Assembly: GCA_963576735.1 (NCBI GenBank)
Contig: OY755173.1
Span: forward strand, 17,516,873 to 17,580,872
DNA from: Bedellia somnulentella
Taxonomy: Eukaryota > Arthropoda > Insecta > Lepidoptera > Bedelliidae
Direction: 5' to 3'
Length of the DNA stretch: 64,000 nt
Part shown: positions 1 through 12,527 of the stretch, in pieces
How positions within the stretch are numbered: position 1 is the first letter of the stretch
Layout of the letters: every line of letters starts with the position of its first letter
Notes under the pieces: generated by a model
What the model was told of the DNA's origin: nothing
What the model saw: only the letters and a program-made list of their open reading frames with translations
The model's database searches: none
Translations under genes and position numbers: made by a program

Positions 1-416
1 GAATATGTTCTAATTGAAAATTCAAATTATCGATATGAATTATGTGCTGATTCCTTATTTTTATACTTCTTTTGACTTCGTTTATAAGAACTTATAAGGT
101 ATATTATATTTCTTGCAAATAGTGTAGAGAATATAAATTTTTCAAACTACTGTTGTTAGTCTATCACAGGCAGGCATGTGATATAATATGTGTGGTGTAA
201 AATATTTAAATGTCTTGTATATTAATAAAGTTGTAATAAAGTGTATATGCCTTACTAATTCTGCCTAAAAACTACATTAAATGCTAAAAATAAGGGACCA
301 GAGCTTCAAAATTAAAAATCTATAGAGGGGATTCATAGCAGAGTCAGAGCCACTGACAGAGCTCTAACAGTGGCAAATCTTAAATGCCAAATGGCATATG
401 CGTAAATTGGATGACG

Positions 417-460
<44 letters not shown>

Positions 461-744
461 TATAAACACCGCTGGGATTAAGAATAAATACGCAAACACA
501 TCCATATAATGCGACATCATGAAACGAGCTTAAAAAAGTCCGTCGAATATGCGATAAACCCATTATGTTTTTTAGCACCACCACAAACTAGAGAGGTACG
601 TTCACACATAATGTATAATAATAATAAAGCACTGATAGTATAATCTATGTTATACGTAATATCATGCGTGATGCTCATAGACAGTAGTTGAATCCCAGAA
701 GTTTCTTCACTTATTTCTGAAACTGGAAGAACAAGCAATATTTC
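1..744. other. intergenic, no gene seen
   Basis: AT-rich sequence with no exon-like coding segment on either strand. The only structured element is the dinucleotide repeat near 417-454. The short frames crossing it encode Thr-His repeats, as expected from such a repeat, and are not genes. Confidence 0.6.
417..454. repeat. (GT)n microsatellite
   Basis: An uninterrupted run of about 18 GT units read directly from the sequence. Confidence 0.97.
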
Positions 745-747
745 CAA

Positions 748-880
748 GAACTGTTAAGGCGCCGTTGGTTCAGCGAAAAATATCATCTGAGGGGGTGCTG
801 CCCCCGCGGGCGCGGGGAAGCGCCTACGCGCCGATCGAGCGGCGGCCGTCTCCTCGACGCGACGCAGTGCGCGCGTTTTA
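748..880. repeat. GC/CpG-rich island, probable transposon fragment
   Basis: An abrupt CpG-rich block in an AT-rich background, with short inverted blocks around CCCCCGCGGGCGCGGGG. An open frame on the minus strand runs through it, but the protein is low-complexity Ala/Arg/Pro and I recognise no domain. I read it as a repeat fragment rather than a promoter, since no gene starts nearby. It could also be an unannotated 5' exon. Confidence 0.35.
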
Positions 881-1108
881 AAAACATACAGTAGGGTAAG
901 CAATACAGTTATTGTCAACTCGACAGTTTTAGCCACTCGCAAATATTTTCTATGGTATGGGTTCGGACATTTGTTTATGATTATTTACATTTTCTTTCTA
1001 AAATATTTACGAATGGTTATAACAGTCAGGGTGACGAAAACTGTATCGCTTACCCTAGGTTATCAATTTCAAAAATAGTTTCTACCATGGCCGTTTACAA
1101 TATAAAAT

Positions 1109-1480
1109 ATAACATAACATAAACATAAACGTTCACGCCGTTTATCCCCGAAGGGGTTGGCAGAGGTACCAATACTCCTGAACTCACATGGCAAGCGCTA
1201 TCTAGTTTCCAGAGAAGGTACCCACGTTTTGCTTAGACAGTGTACTCACGTGATAGGGGGCAGGCCTATCGCCGTTTTGTACGAATACACTGTCACATGA
1301 CTAAGTACAACTCAGCCATGTGGGTTTCCTCACGATGTTTTCCCTCACCGTTAACAACCATGATAAATTAACCACACATATGACTTTAGAAAAGACAAAT
1401 TGGTGTAGGCCCGACCTAGGATTCGAACTCACGCCCTTCTGTTTTCGGGCGGGTGTTCTACCCACTGGACTATCATGTCG
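1109..1480 (-). repeat. SINE-B, tRNA-derived SINE, near full length
   Basis: Read on the minus strand, the element starts with a tRNA-like head (box B at about 1429-1439, box A near the 1470 end, matching CCACTGGACTA on the plus strand). The conserved body follows, with an (AACAT)n-type tail at 1109-1130. The same sequence recurs at 4.6, 34.9, 41.7, 51.2 and 55.2 kb. Confidence 0.9.
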
Positions 1481-1568
1481 TCGTCGTATAAAATATAATG
1501 ATACGATAGATTTGTCTACCCCTGTCAGTTTAACAAAATTATTACAGTGATAATTTCATAACTTTTGT

Positions 1569-1775
1569 CGTGTCGTGTCGGCTTAGAATAACACTACCCC
1601 ATTTCTACCCGTGATCGTAAGAGGCGACTAAGGGTATAGGGGCTTTTTAAGTGATTTTTGAGGCGATGTGGTTGGAGAACCGTCACCGAAATCATATATT
1701 ATTACCATCTTTTCCCAAATCAAGCCCTGGCTATCCCGTTAAGGGATTTATAGCCGTGAGTATACGTACGTATAT
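1569..1775 (+). repeat. SINE-A copy
   Basis: Starts at the family's GTCGGCTTAGAATA block, contains AAGAGGCGACTAAGGGTAT, and ends in the 3' block TTTATAGCCGTGAGTATA. The central part is diverged and shortened. Confidence 0.85.
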
Positions 1776-2039
1776 AATTTTCAGTTTACACCTGTAACTA
1801 TTTAATATTATTAATTGAAATGAGAAGTTACTTTAACGGTTTTGTTCTTTTTCCCATTCCTAATAAATTAAACAATAAAATATAAAAATGAGTGCAATCT
1901 ATGAATTGAATGAATTCTTTTATATTTGCTAATGCTAACCGTACGCACGGTCACTCTCACGCCTACATTGACGCGCATCGTATACAGATAGGTCACTCGC
2001 ACGCTAACGGCGCCGCACGCGCGTAAATTGTAAGATCTG

Positions 2040-2145
2040 AAACACAAGGCGCGCGCGACACAGGTCCATCCTCTAAAGCAGCTCGCCGAGCACTGAGCGG
2101 GCGGCGGGCGGCGCTCGGGCACGAGTAGGACTGCGAATATCGATG
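2040..2145. repeat. second GC-rich patch, unexplained
   Basis: CpG-rich stretch with GGCGGCGGGCGGCGCTC, in AT-rich surroundings and inside a minus-strand open frame of low-complexity composition. No domain is recognised. Confidence 0.25.
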
Positions 2146-2497
2146 TTTTTAAAATATTTGTTTTATTGAATTTATTAAAAAAGAAAACTAATCGCCAATT
2201 ATTATTAGAAATACAAATGCTCAAATTATGATGCAAGTTATATGTAAGTAGGTAAAGTAAATAAAATATAAAACCATTTTAAAGAGTGTAATTAGAGGTA
2301 TGTTGGCGATTTTTTTCTATCGAGCGAAAATGTATTAATCATGTTTCGAATCGCCAATTTTACAGCAGAAAAGCCTCAAGATTTTAATGTATTTTTTTCA
2401 AAACCATATTGTTATAAACATACGCATTATAATGTTTCAAAAACTCTGTTCGCTGCACTAACGGCACCTTAAAGAGCTCACATTACACCTATTTATA

Positions 2498-2630
2498 CGT
2501 GATAGGTCTGCACTTGCCTATCACGCAGAGAGGCGTGGGTGGGTTCAAATCCCAACACGGACCTACTGATTTGTCTTTTTTAAAGTCATATGGGTATTTA
2601 ATTTATCATGGTTATTAACGCTCACCCACT
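2498..2630 (+). repeat. diverged tRNA-like SINE head
   Basis: Box B-like GGGTTCAAATCCC is followed by the SINE-B downstream block (TTTGTCTTTT, then AAATTTATCATGGTTATTAACG in degenerate form). The box A half is replaced by other sequence. It is a 5' fragment related to SINE-B. Confidence 0.6.
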
Positions 2631-3124
2631 TAGCTAACTTAATATCTATAATCATTTGTTTCAAAGAGCCGCTATATTAGTCACGTGAGAGCACACGAGC
2701 GACGCTCTCAATAGTCGGATCCCAGTCGCTGTGGCCGAAAGCGGTCGATATCGATACATATGATGGTAAAATACTTAGATTTAGTTTCCTATACTTACGT
2801 ACAATGGGAAAATAAATGTAAATAAAAAAGTGAATGTCTGCTCTAAAGATCTGAATACCAGGGCCGTTCAAAATATATAAAAAATATATATTTAAATGTC
2901 ACTGTCAACATTATAGTGATGGCCAACTCGACTCGAGTTAAGATTTACGCAAACGGAGTTGAACTCGTATTAGACAGTATGTTTTATTATGAAATTAATA
3001 GTTTTGTAGCGACCTTAGATGGCGGACTCGCGTACACACCTTATGATAACAAGCAGCACCTCATAATCTTACATCATGGTGTCTAAATACTTCTCTAGCT
3101 AAGAATAAATACAAATTATAAGTT

Positions 3125-3345
3125 TATACACCACTGTGTGGGGGATGGGGTGTACTGGCCAGTAGATCTTTGATAAGATGGTCAGGTCATAGTGGCGGTA
3201 ACCACTTGACCAGAACACGACGCATCCATGTGTTGCATTTAAAAAAACTTTATTTACTTAATTAATCAGATACACAGTTTCAATTTACATTTGCCCTCGC
3301 ACTAGGCTAAGCCCGTATCGCGAGGACCAATTTTGAGTTGGCATA
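3125..3345. repeat. retroelement 3'-end fragment
   Basis: CTCGCACTAGGCTAAGCCCG and the flanking TTTATTTACTT block also occur, diverged, in the insertion at 34411-34544. I read both as 3' ends of one non-LTR family. Confidence 0.5.
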
Positions 3346-3400
3346 AACTGAATTAATAAAAAAATATATTACAAATTATTTTACAGTTAATGAGGCTTTA

Positions 3401-3545
3401 ATCCTATTAATATTATAAATGTAAAAGTTTAGATGTTTGTGTGTTTGAGGCTAAAAGGTGCCTCAAGTACATAATGCATATGAATGAAGTTTGGCTAAAT
3501 GCTATATAATGACCCAAATTATAACATAGGATAATTTTTATCCCG
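3401..3545 (+). repeat. dispersed repeat, shared with 12350-12497
   Basis: CCTATTAATATTATAAATGT, then GTGTGTTTGAGG, then TGAATGAA and ATCCCGG recur in the same order at 12350-12497. This resembles the common lepidopteran non-LTR 3' end that opens with ATCCTATTAATATTATAAA. Confidence 0.65.
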
Positions 3546-4608
3546 GAAAAAATTGGCCACTAAAATATTTACGCCTGATTGAACTAAGAGTACCGGAAAG
3601 AACACCTTCGGCTTTATCATAAGCAAATTTGACAGTACGAAGTCTGTCGGGTCACCTAGTACAAAATAAAAGTAAAAAAATGTGGCAATCGATACGCAAT
3701 TCCCGACCCTAATAGAAAATAATGGCGTGAGTATGCATGTATCATGCATCATGTTAACACTTAGCTTTAGTGGTGAAATAAAGTCACGGTCTATAGTCGT
3801 GGGTCCATTGGACCCAGTTATTTTTAAATATTTATAAATAAAAGGCAGGTTGTAAAGTTTTATATATTTTTTAATTAAAATGTTTTATCATATTAAAATA
3901 ATTGTTATGTTTCATTTAAAAATAATAGGAACATCTTTTTCTTAGCTAAATAGAACTTTGAAAAATTAGTCTTATCATACAAACAAGGTTATGAAAAATA
4001 TTAACAGTAATAAAAAAATATTCTTTACTTTTGTTTTGAAACTGAAATGTAATAAAATATAAAAAATATTTCAAAAAATAAATAAAATGACAGGGTACCA
4101 ACCATAGATCGGATAATCGGATGCATATTTACTTAAACTTATTTTTTGGCTAAGAAAATATGGAGACGGCTTCTTTTTTCGGAATTGTCTTTTTCAATGT
4201 CGGGATTCGAAAAAAATCAGGGATTTTGAACTAATCGGATATAAAACAAATTACGAATTTACGAGTTAGTTGGTTACCTACCTATCAAATTATAATATTA
4301 AGCAAGCAAAGCGACGAATATTTTCAAGTAACTAATAGATAGATAAGATAACAAAAGACATGCATTACCGGGGTTTCTTGCACCTACCTGCACACAAACC
4401 GGTTTTGAGAATGCCGTCTCACTAGCACAAGCAGCCAAAGTTACCTATCCGTCTCACTCGCACATTCACATTTATAACGCTTTTTTGAACATAACGAGAA
4501 TTGTAAATTCAAAACTGAAATTGATCTCCATTTATTTTTCGATATATTCCATAATAGTTAAAATCTTAACGTTAGTAAATGTGCAGCTAAGTGCACAACA
4601 AGCTTTAC

Positions 4609-4986
4609 ATAAACATAACATAACATAACATAAACGTTCACGCCGTTTTTCCCCGAAGGGGTTGGCAGAGGTACCAATACTCCTGAACTCACATGGCAAG
4701 CGCCATCTAGTTTCCCGAGAAGGTACCCACGTTTTGCTTAGACAGTGTACTCACGTGATAGGGGGCAGGCCTATCGCCGTTTTGTACGAATACACTGTCA
4801 CATGACTAAGTACAACTCAGCCATGTGGGTTTCCTCACGATGTTTTCCCTCACCGTTAGCAACCATGATAAATTAACCACACATATGACTTTAGAAAAGA
4901 CAAATTGGTGTAGGCCCGTCCCAGGATTGGAACTCACGCCCTTCTGTTTTTCGGGCGGGTGTTCTACCCACTGGACTATCATGTCG
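4609..4986 (-). repeat. SINE-B, full length
   Basis: Near-identical to the copy at 1109-1480, with an (AACAT)n tail at the low-coordinate end and a tRNA-like head ending CCACTGGACTATCATGTCG. It differs from its sister by a few substitutions, so it looks young. Confidence 0.92.
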
Positions 4987-5454
4987 CTTTACAATGTTAT
5001 TCAAATATTGTTCTCAACGCAAATAATTACGGCTCCTCATTTAAAAACCTTTATTTGAGTGTGCATTCAATTATATTTATAATCAAAACGCTAACGGTAT
5101 TCATCCCGAAACATTGGGTTTTTTTCCATACAAGTAATGTACATACAAATAATATATTGTAATAGAAAACACTACAAACGTAATGAAAATACATTTAATT
5201 CTATATTCCGAACATTAAATGCATCAATTCCGAAATCCCGAAATCTTTACGATAAAGAAGTGCTTTCCATACTAAGCCACCGGTCAACTTTAGGTAAATA
5301 TGCATACGATTATCCGATCTATGGTACCAACATACTCCGTCAAAGATAAGACTTGCACTCAGTGTTAGCGCAAGTCATGCAGATCGGAACTTGGCACATA
5401 GGTGCAGGGCCGCGCCGACCCCAGGCAGCGCCTGTGTGCGGAACCTCTGAAGCG

Positions 5455-5868
5455 CCTCTTTTTAGGGTTCCCTACCAAAAGATAAAACGGGACCCAATTA
5501 CTAAGACTTTGCTGTTTATCTGTCTGTCTGTCTCCAGGATGTATCTCATAAAACGTGATAGCTAGAAAGCTGGAATTTTCACAAATGATTTATTTCTGTT
5601 GCCGCTATGACAACAAATACAAAAAAAACATTTCATACAATAAACGTGTTTTTATCGTATTTTATTGCTTAATTTTGAAAACGTTAATAAGTAGACGCTA
5701 ATTTTTTTTACAGAATATTTACTTGTAAATCACCTTTCAAAACAAATAATTTAATAACAGTAAAGTAAATAAGAAAGGAGGGCTGCCATACAAAAACGTA
5801 ATTTTCTATTATAGATGATAGTGCGGAACCCTTCGTGCGTGAGCCGACTCGCACTTGGCCGGTTTTTT
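5455..5868 (+). repeat. dispersed lepidopteran repeat ending CACTTGGCCGGTTTTTT
   Basis: The order is TTAGGGTTCCCTACCAAAAG, CTGTCTGTCTGTCTCCAGG, TGATAGCTAGAAAGCTG, TTTCTGTTGCCGCTATGAC, then GCGGAACCCTTCGTGCG and CGACTCGCACTTGGCCGG. I recognise it as a repeat found in many moth and butterfly genomes, which is the main support for the taxonomic call. An AT-rich segment (about 5640-5790) interrupts the usual body. Confidence 0.8.
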
Positions 5869-5869
5869 A

Positions 5870-6700
5870 ACGATTTTAGACTTTTAAATTATATTTTTAA
5901 TTATAAATTTTGACTGAAATAAATTTGTAATATTTAAATCACAGCTTTAACTAAATGCTTAAGGGTGTAACGGTGTAAAAAGTACATAAGATAAAATATC
6001 ATTAATTAATGTCTGTTCCTTCCGCCTAGTCTCTAAAACAGCCGGGAAAAATTATTTTTTTCTATTCAGAATTAGTTTTTTGTTTTATATCTTAAACAGA
6101 ACTTACATTTATTTGTGTAGAAAATGACATAAAAATTCATACCGACCACTACTTGAAGCGTTTTTTAATCAGATTTAATAACACTTTCATCGATGACCTG
6201 ACTGCTTTCTGTCTCTTATGATGGTGTCCAAATGGTTGGTTGAGCCGTAAATTATTTACTTATTTTAGTTGCATTTTTATTACGTTCTTCTTCTTGTTTT
6301 CTTTTCCTGATAAGATTCTTGTAACCAGACCAAATCTTTCTTAACTATTTATTATAAAAAATCAACCTTACACACAATTGCAATCAAATGAATGTTCAAT
6401 TGTTTTGTTTTGTCTTGGCTATCTCGTTCATTTTATCGCACGCATCGCATCGGGTTGCGTACACAACACAAACTCACTAATACATACTAATACAAACTCG
6501 ACGCCTCTACGGCTCAAAAGAACTGCCGCCGTTTTAACTTTGAGCTCATACATAAGTAATGTAAAATAAAACCCTAAGCGTAAAATGAAACCTTAAACGT
6601 GAATAATAATAAACATTAAATATTGAGAGACTTGTTCAATGAGCGTAATAGATGTTTTGTTGTTTACAAGGCGTAAGTTGGGCTATTCTACCTACTTACT
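5870..6700. other. intergenic, nothing recognised
   Basis: AT-rich sequence. Open frames are short and lack splice context or recognisable protein content. Confidence 0.5.
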
Positions 6701-6747
6701 TCTAAATCTTTTAGGTAACAAGGTAGGTAGGTAGGTAACAAAAATAA

Positions 6748-6845
6748 TTTAGGTGGCGCGGGCGCGGCGCCCCTATAGTCCTGGCGCCTGTGTGCGCCGC
6801 ACACTTCGCACACAAGGGCGGCGCGGCCCTGCATAGGTGCACAGA
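6748..6845. repeat. GC-rich patch
   Basis: CpG-rich block (GGCGCGGGCGCGGCGCC and GGGCGGCGCGGCCC) similar in style to 5405-5455, where a GCGCCTGTGTGCG core is shared. Probably a transposon segment. Confidence 0.35.
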
Positions 6846-7130
6846 CTTGGCTCTTTTAGCAGGAGGGCATACACCACACCTATTTCTCTCGTTTTCGTTC
6901 AATTTTACTCCATCTCCAGTAGGCTGTGGGAGTTTCAAGACTAAAAAAATACTTGTTCTTAGTTGCGTAGGTAGTCTTTGATTGCAACTCTTTTCTTTTA
7001 TGTATTGTTCACATAATTACTTTGACAAACCCTTTAAAAAGTTCGTACGCGTTATATTTGTAGAAAACTGTTACAAAAATTAATAAAAATTAAAAAGAAA
7101 GAAAAATATCTCAACAAATAAATACATAAC

Positions 7131-7311
7131 TATAGTGGTGGGCCCAACGGACCCAGTCAAAAGCCAGTACCTACCTTTTCAGTAGCGAGGGCGGCAGTAC
7201 ATCCCACACGGTGGGCCTCCCCTTACTAGCGAAAGGTACTGATGAGATACGAAGACCTACCTCATTCCTAGCGTGTTTTACAGCTTCATTTCCATCGGAC
7301 CCACGACTATA
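7131..7311. mobile_element. small inverted-repeat element (MITE)
   Basis: The left end CTATAGTGGTGGGCCC and the right end GGACCCACGACTATA are imperfect inverted repeats about 180 bp apart. A related fragment lies at 3790-3822 (CTATAGTCGTGGGTCC). There is no coding capacity. I could not fix a target-site duplication. Confidence 0.55.
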
Positions 7312-7316
7312 ATAAA

Positions 7317-7559
7317 CATACATACATATACTCACGGCTATAAATCCCAGGAAGGGGTAGCCAGAGCTAAGGAATTAGAAATTCCTCAGCCACTTTTGGA
7401 AATTTGAGTGGGGAAAAGATAGTAAAAATAAAGGTTGTTGGTGATGGGTCTCCAATCGCATCGCCCAAAAATCCCTTAATAGCCCCATACCGTTAGTCGC
7501 CTCTTACGTACACCCACCGGAAGAAATGGGATAGTGCTATTCTAAACCGACACTACACG
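7317..7559 (-). repeat. SINE-A, full length, reverse
   Basis: Begins with the reverse tail CATACATACATATACTCACGG and ends at CCGACACTACACGG. It abuts the inverted-repeat element at 7131-7311. Confidence 0.9.
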
Positions 7560-7707
7560 GCAAATATAGTCTATACTAAAGTATAGTAACTATATATACT
7601 ATAGTAAAGTATTAATAAAATTTTGTATACTGTGTAATACACTAGTATAGTATTATATTATCTGTGGTAATACCTAACTTTGAAAATTTTGTGTCTCAAT
7701 AAATAAT

Positions 7708-7820
7708 ATATGGCAAAGGTTCTAATACTTCTGAACACCAGGTAGCAATGTCATGTGATTTTCAGAAGTATTAGTACTTCTGCCAACTCCTTCGGGAATA
7801 TACGACGTGAACGTTTAAGT
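7708..7820. repeat. SINE-B 3'-end fragments in inverted arrangement
   Basis: Contains TTCTAATACTTCTGAACACCAGG followed after about 45 bp by the inverted AGAAGTATTAGTACTTCTGCC and CCTTCGGGAATATACG. It is a head-to-head pair of SINE-B tails able to form a hairpin. Confidence 0.6.
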
Positions 7821-8732
7821 TTGAGCAACGGTTTCCGCTATCATTGCATAAAATGACTACTTTAGAGAATTATCCACTTGAAGGGATAAGGATACTCGCT
7901 GGGATGGGGATGGATGGATAGATGGTGCATGCTAGAGTGGGAGTGGGTGAGCTAACTCTACTAAGAGGATATACAACTCGAGTTGAAATTATTCTACCCG
8001 AGTTGAGAAATAGAGCTGATCATTGACATCACTAAGTGACTTGTCATATAATGTCAAAAAGCGCCGCGGCTGATTCGACCGAAAAAAATATAAGAATCTT
8101 CTTTTGGTGGGAAGATCAGCTGTGAATGTTTAGTTGACGTTTCCGCCAATGTTTGGCTATTGACACCGAAGATTGACGTGGATGGACGGATGGATATGAA
8201 ATTGTTGGATTTTTTATAGTATTTTATTCAGTATTCTCGCTTTTATTTAATTGTCTCCTATGTGGGATAAAATAATGTTATGTTTTGCGAGCTGTTGTAG
8301 TTGCGCAAGCAAAAACCGAAAATTACTGGAATACTTTAGCTTATGTTGCAAAACAAAAAGTGTCAAAAAGAAACCGTTTACTGTACAGTAAAAATTCAAT
8401 TTAATACTCCTGAACACAGATTACAATTAGATACTACGTATCAGATAGGAATCTTACTCTAGCGTTTTTGGTACAGTATGCACGTTAGTTTAGAGTTTGA
8501 CATGTTTTTACTTTTATTTTATATTGGCTTTACGGTACGTATCGAGACCTTTTGTGCCAATTTTTCTTTCATTGGTAAACGTACGCGTACGTAGGCGGGA
8601 AATTTGAAATTATGTGGTTTGCTTGGGTAGGTGGCACGCACCCATACATACTGAAATCCCACAAACTATTCACTATTTGCCAAATGTCTATCATTTTGGT
8701 AAAAAGGGTCTCAATAAAAAAACAGCATATAA

Positions 8733-8738
8733 TTTATT
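8733..8738 (-). terminator. candidate poly(A) signal of the transposase-like gene
   Basis: AATAAA on the minus strand, about 42 bp after the minus-strand stop at 8780. The position fits a short 3' UTR. Confidence 0.45.
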
Positions 8739-10484
8739 TCTTTTTATTCTTAAGTCTTTTTTTACATTTAGCTAACGCTTTAGCTTGCATATTCGGCAAA
8801 TCCTTGATGTTCAGACTTCTTCGTGACTGCCCGTCGTAGAGGTTTCCCCATATTTTTAATTCCAGCTGCAGCTCCGTTGCATGAGTCAAATAATTTGTCG
8901 AAGAAAGTGACAATATCAGCTGTGTTTTTTAAAGTTGGGCTGACGGGTTTTCCATCTGGGTAAAGGGCTGTAACAAAAAAACTGGAATTTAATACACCCA
9001 CTACTGCTATAGTTCTCAAGCTATTGTACATATACTCTGTTTGTTCAATAGTACAATTTGTGATACATGATAGTATGTTGTCACTACTTATTCAGCTAAA
9101 TTGCTCACGCCTTTTATCTCAAATTGGGGTAATCAGAGTGTTAAGATTTTAAGGAATCTCAACCATATATAGATGTTTCAAGGGGAACAGATGTTAAAAC
9201 AAGTAGTCACTGGTAATTGGTTGCTAACCCGATCTCCAATTGAGTACTAATGGCTCTTAGCTTCCTTGCATGGCTCTCACGACACCCAAGGGAAAAGATA
9301 GGGAATACTTAAAACGTAAAACACTAAGCATCACTGTTTGTTCATTATAATAAAAAAAAACATAAAATAACTTACGAAATAATGATGTGTAGGTTAGTGC
9401 ACTTGCAACTGTAGAACTCAAAACCTTAGTACAATTCTTGACCTGAAATATAAACACATCTAATCAGTTAGGCAGGAAAAATATAAACTGCAACTGTATA
9501 TCTATCAGGTTTAAATAGCACTTCCATAACTATTTTACTAATCAGGGATCATATGGAAACTAATTTATTACAAGTAAAAGTAATGATGTTGTAATGATGT
9601 TATAATGATGATACTTAAGTTAAAAAAAAATACAATTATAAACTTTTCACTTTGTTTCCCTTTTATTAACCTTAACCTTTTATTAATTATTTTAAATTAA
9701 TTTTATTATTTTACTAACCTTCATTTTTTTTATTTTATCTGGTATCACGTAATCATCATTTAGTTTTTTCAGCATGCGCATATCTGCAAGCTCGCGGTCC
9801 ACCATATAAACATCCATAATGTCACTCCATTTCGAAATTTTTCCCTCGTGTTTAATGTTTTTAGTTATAAAATTATTTCTAACACCCTTGATGAGGTGGG
9901 GTGGATCATAAAAAACATTAAGGCGGTTTTCTCCAATGATAATGGTATCATCTGTTATAAAAGAAAAAGTTTTAAAACCTTGAATAATTTTAATAAATTC
10001 CATTACACTATACATATAGAACTAAACTTACCATAATTGTTATACTCTCTTCTAGAGTCTTCTTTTAATTTATTAAGAGCCGACTGAAATGCTGACCCCT
10101 GGTCGGATACCAAAGCTATTGGAACTAATCCTGTTTTTGCAACTTCAATGACTACTTCTTTGAGTATATTCTTTAAAATATACGCCGAAGTCGAACCCTC
10201 ACAGAAGTAGAAACAAATTGGCTGTTGCCATTTGTCCACTACACCACGAGCCATAAAAACTAACGCATGGTCAGCAAAATTTGTGGTTTTTTCATTTAGT
10301 TCTACAAACCCTAGTAAACAATCTTTGTTTTTATTATATGTAACACCCGGTTCTAATGCTACTTCGTCAAATATAATGGAACAATACTTTTTTCGTTCCC
10401 TCCAGTATTGAACCTGCAAAATTAAAAAGTTTATTTAGTTTTCAGTAAGACCTTTATCACAAAAATAATGATGATATAGACATA

Positions 10485-10665
10485 AAAAGACTATGATTTT
10501 GAGATAGGTTTAAGGATTATAAGATGTATCAGTAAAAAGAGTTGAAATACCTCTTCTTAATTGCATTAAACACATAAATAAGCTATGATTTTGAGATAGG
10601 TGTAAGGATTATAAGATGTATCAGTAAAAAAAGTTGAAATACCTCTTCTTTAATAGCATTAAATA
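10485..10665 (-). repeat. tandem duplication of an exon end and its splice donor
   Basis: Two copies of a roughly 90 bp unit stand side by side. Each holds GATTTTGAGATAGG, AAGGATTATAAGATGTATC, TTGAAATACCTCTTC and GCATTAAA. The right copy (to about 10665) is the functional exon end with donor at 10642. The left copy repeats the last codons and the donor inside the intron. Confidence 0.9.
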
Positions 10666-11533
10666 CAGAATTTTTTATTCCAGCCGTCATTTCAAAGTTT
10701 TCTATTAACTTATTTAATGTACGGGTTGACGGAAGGATAAAAATTCTTTATAGCTTTTTGGGCTTTGTTTCATAATTGAAAGAGCCATCAATTTCTGGTC
10801 TTCAGTAAATCGGCGTCCTTTTCTTTGCTTGGTGCATTGAGATATTTGCATCCATATAAAATTTCTTGTTAAAGGATTTAATTTTTTTATTAAATTGTCA
10901 AAGCTGTCCATTTTTGAAAATTTTAGAGCTCTTTTAGCCCTCACAGCATATCTCAACTGCCGTTTAGATTTTTTTATATTTTATCTTTAAATCTTGTATA
11001 ACTTGATACAGTCTTGTATCAGCTTTCATGTAACATATTTTTCTTGCTATCTGTTTACGTGCAACTGTAAAACACAAATAAAGCAATCTTAAGAATATTT
11101 TAAATTTATTGACACACTATGCTGTTTCCAAGAGAGTTGTAGGAGTTGAATAAAAAGACCTAATTATTTTGTGTCGTTTTCATCAAGCTTTGGCAGGCAG
11201 TATGCCTATGATAATGGTATTATTGTTGTATGAATAATTATAAAATACAGTAAACTAATTCTTATTATAAGAAATTAGAGCACCAGTCATATAAGACAAG
11301 TGAAAACTAATTTATTACTAACCTGTAATTGGTTTCTTCATCTTCACATCAGTGGGTATGATTTGAGATGAAGAGGGCACAATTATATCTAAAACGAAAA
11401 AAAACATAATTACCAAATTTTATGGGAAAAAACAAATGATTACACCAGGTTTAAGTATAGTGTATCATGAAATACATGTAATTTTTGTGTCTGTGTGTGT
11501 GTGAATAATAGTTATAGTTATTATATATATACA

Positions 11534-11690
11534 TATTCTCACACCGTTAGTTCCCATTGGGGCAGGCAGAGACTATCAATCACTACTTTGTACGATCCTG
11601 GCAAACCTCTCTGGCTTTGTTCACATCCATCAATCGTCTCAATCATGCTCTTTTATTCTTCACACTTCGGACACCTGCCTACATATATCA
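11534..11690 (-). repeat. family C repeat (reverse)
   Basis: Shares CAGAGACTATCAATC, TACGATCCTGGCAAACCTCT and TTTTATTCTTCACACTTCGG with 51065-51225, and in reverse with 53540-53637. Confidence 0.75.
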
Positions 11691-12349
11691 GGTGTTAAAT
11701 AAATAAGTTTAAGTAAATATTTTAGTCTTAGTGTATTGTACAGAACTAGTTTCTTATTCACTAGTTGTAAGTTAATGTTAAATATAGCTATCTGAGCACT
11801 CCGTAGTGCAAATAAACAAGTTAATTCATTTTGTGTTGAAAAATACGTTCAATAAAAAAAAACGCAATCAGAGGTAGTACAATAAAAGATCGTCATAAAA
11901 TCAACAATGTATTTCAGATGATTTCCAAACTGAAATAAATATTCTGTACCTTCGAAAATACTAGCCACAAACTTAGCATTATTAAAACTTATGGGCAAAT
12001 TATAAAACTTGTAGATTTATTATCCGTAATTTTAAAAACGTTTGTAAAGCCGACCAAAAGAAACGAACATCTGCATTTCAATTCAAGTTAATAGACGCAT
12101 TGTTATTTATAGATAAAGACCTCATTGTAAACGAGCCTAGTTTAATTTTACAATAGATATTTTTATATTTTGAAACACGTGTTTTATTGCCTTGACGTGG
12201 CGGTAAATGGTTGGGATTATCTTTATTTTTTTATTATACTCTATTCCCTTTCATCTTTTAAGAGTTTTTAAGTTACAATCACCTTTACGACGAAGGACTT
12301 TACAACATACTTAGGAACATACCAACAAAATAATACAATAAATGTACTG

Positions 12350-12497
12350 TTATCCTATTAATATTATAAATGTGGAAGTTTGGATATTTGTGTGTTTGAG
12401 GTGAAGAGGCTTCTCAATTACAGAATGTATATGAATGAAATTTAGCAGAATGCCAGATAATGACCCCAATTATGACATAAAGTAGTTATTATCCCGG
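12350..12497 (+). repeat. dispersed repeat, second copy
   Basis: Collinear with 3401-3545, through to the ATCCCGG end. Confidence 0.65.
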
Positions 12498-12527
12498 AAC
12501 ATACGTACGCAGTGAAACATACGTACT

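Noticed and set aside
333..584. Open frame with a Thr-His repeat
   Set aside because: It is the translation of the (GT)n microsatellite and flanks; no start context, splice signals or domain.
754..942. Minus-strand 62-residue Ala/Arg/Pro-rich frame
   Set aside because: Produced by the GC-rich island; low complexity, no recognisable domain.
1868..2236. Minus-strand 122-residue frame
   Set aside because: Composition follows a GC-rich patch between AT-rich ends; no homology I can recognise and no splice structure.
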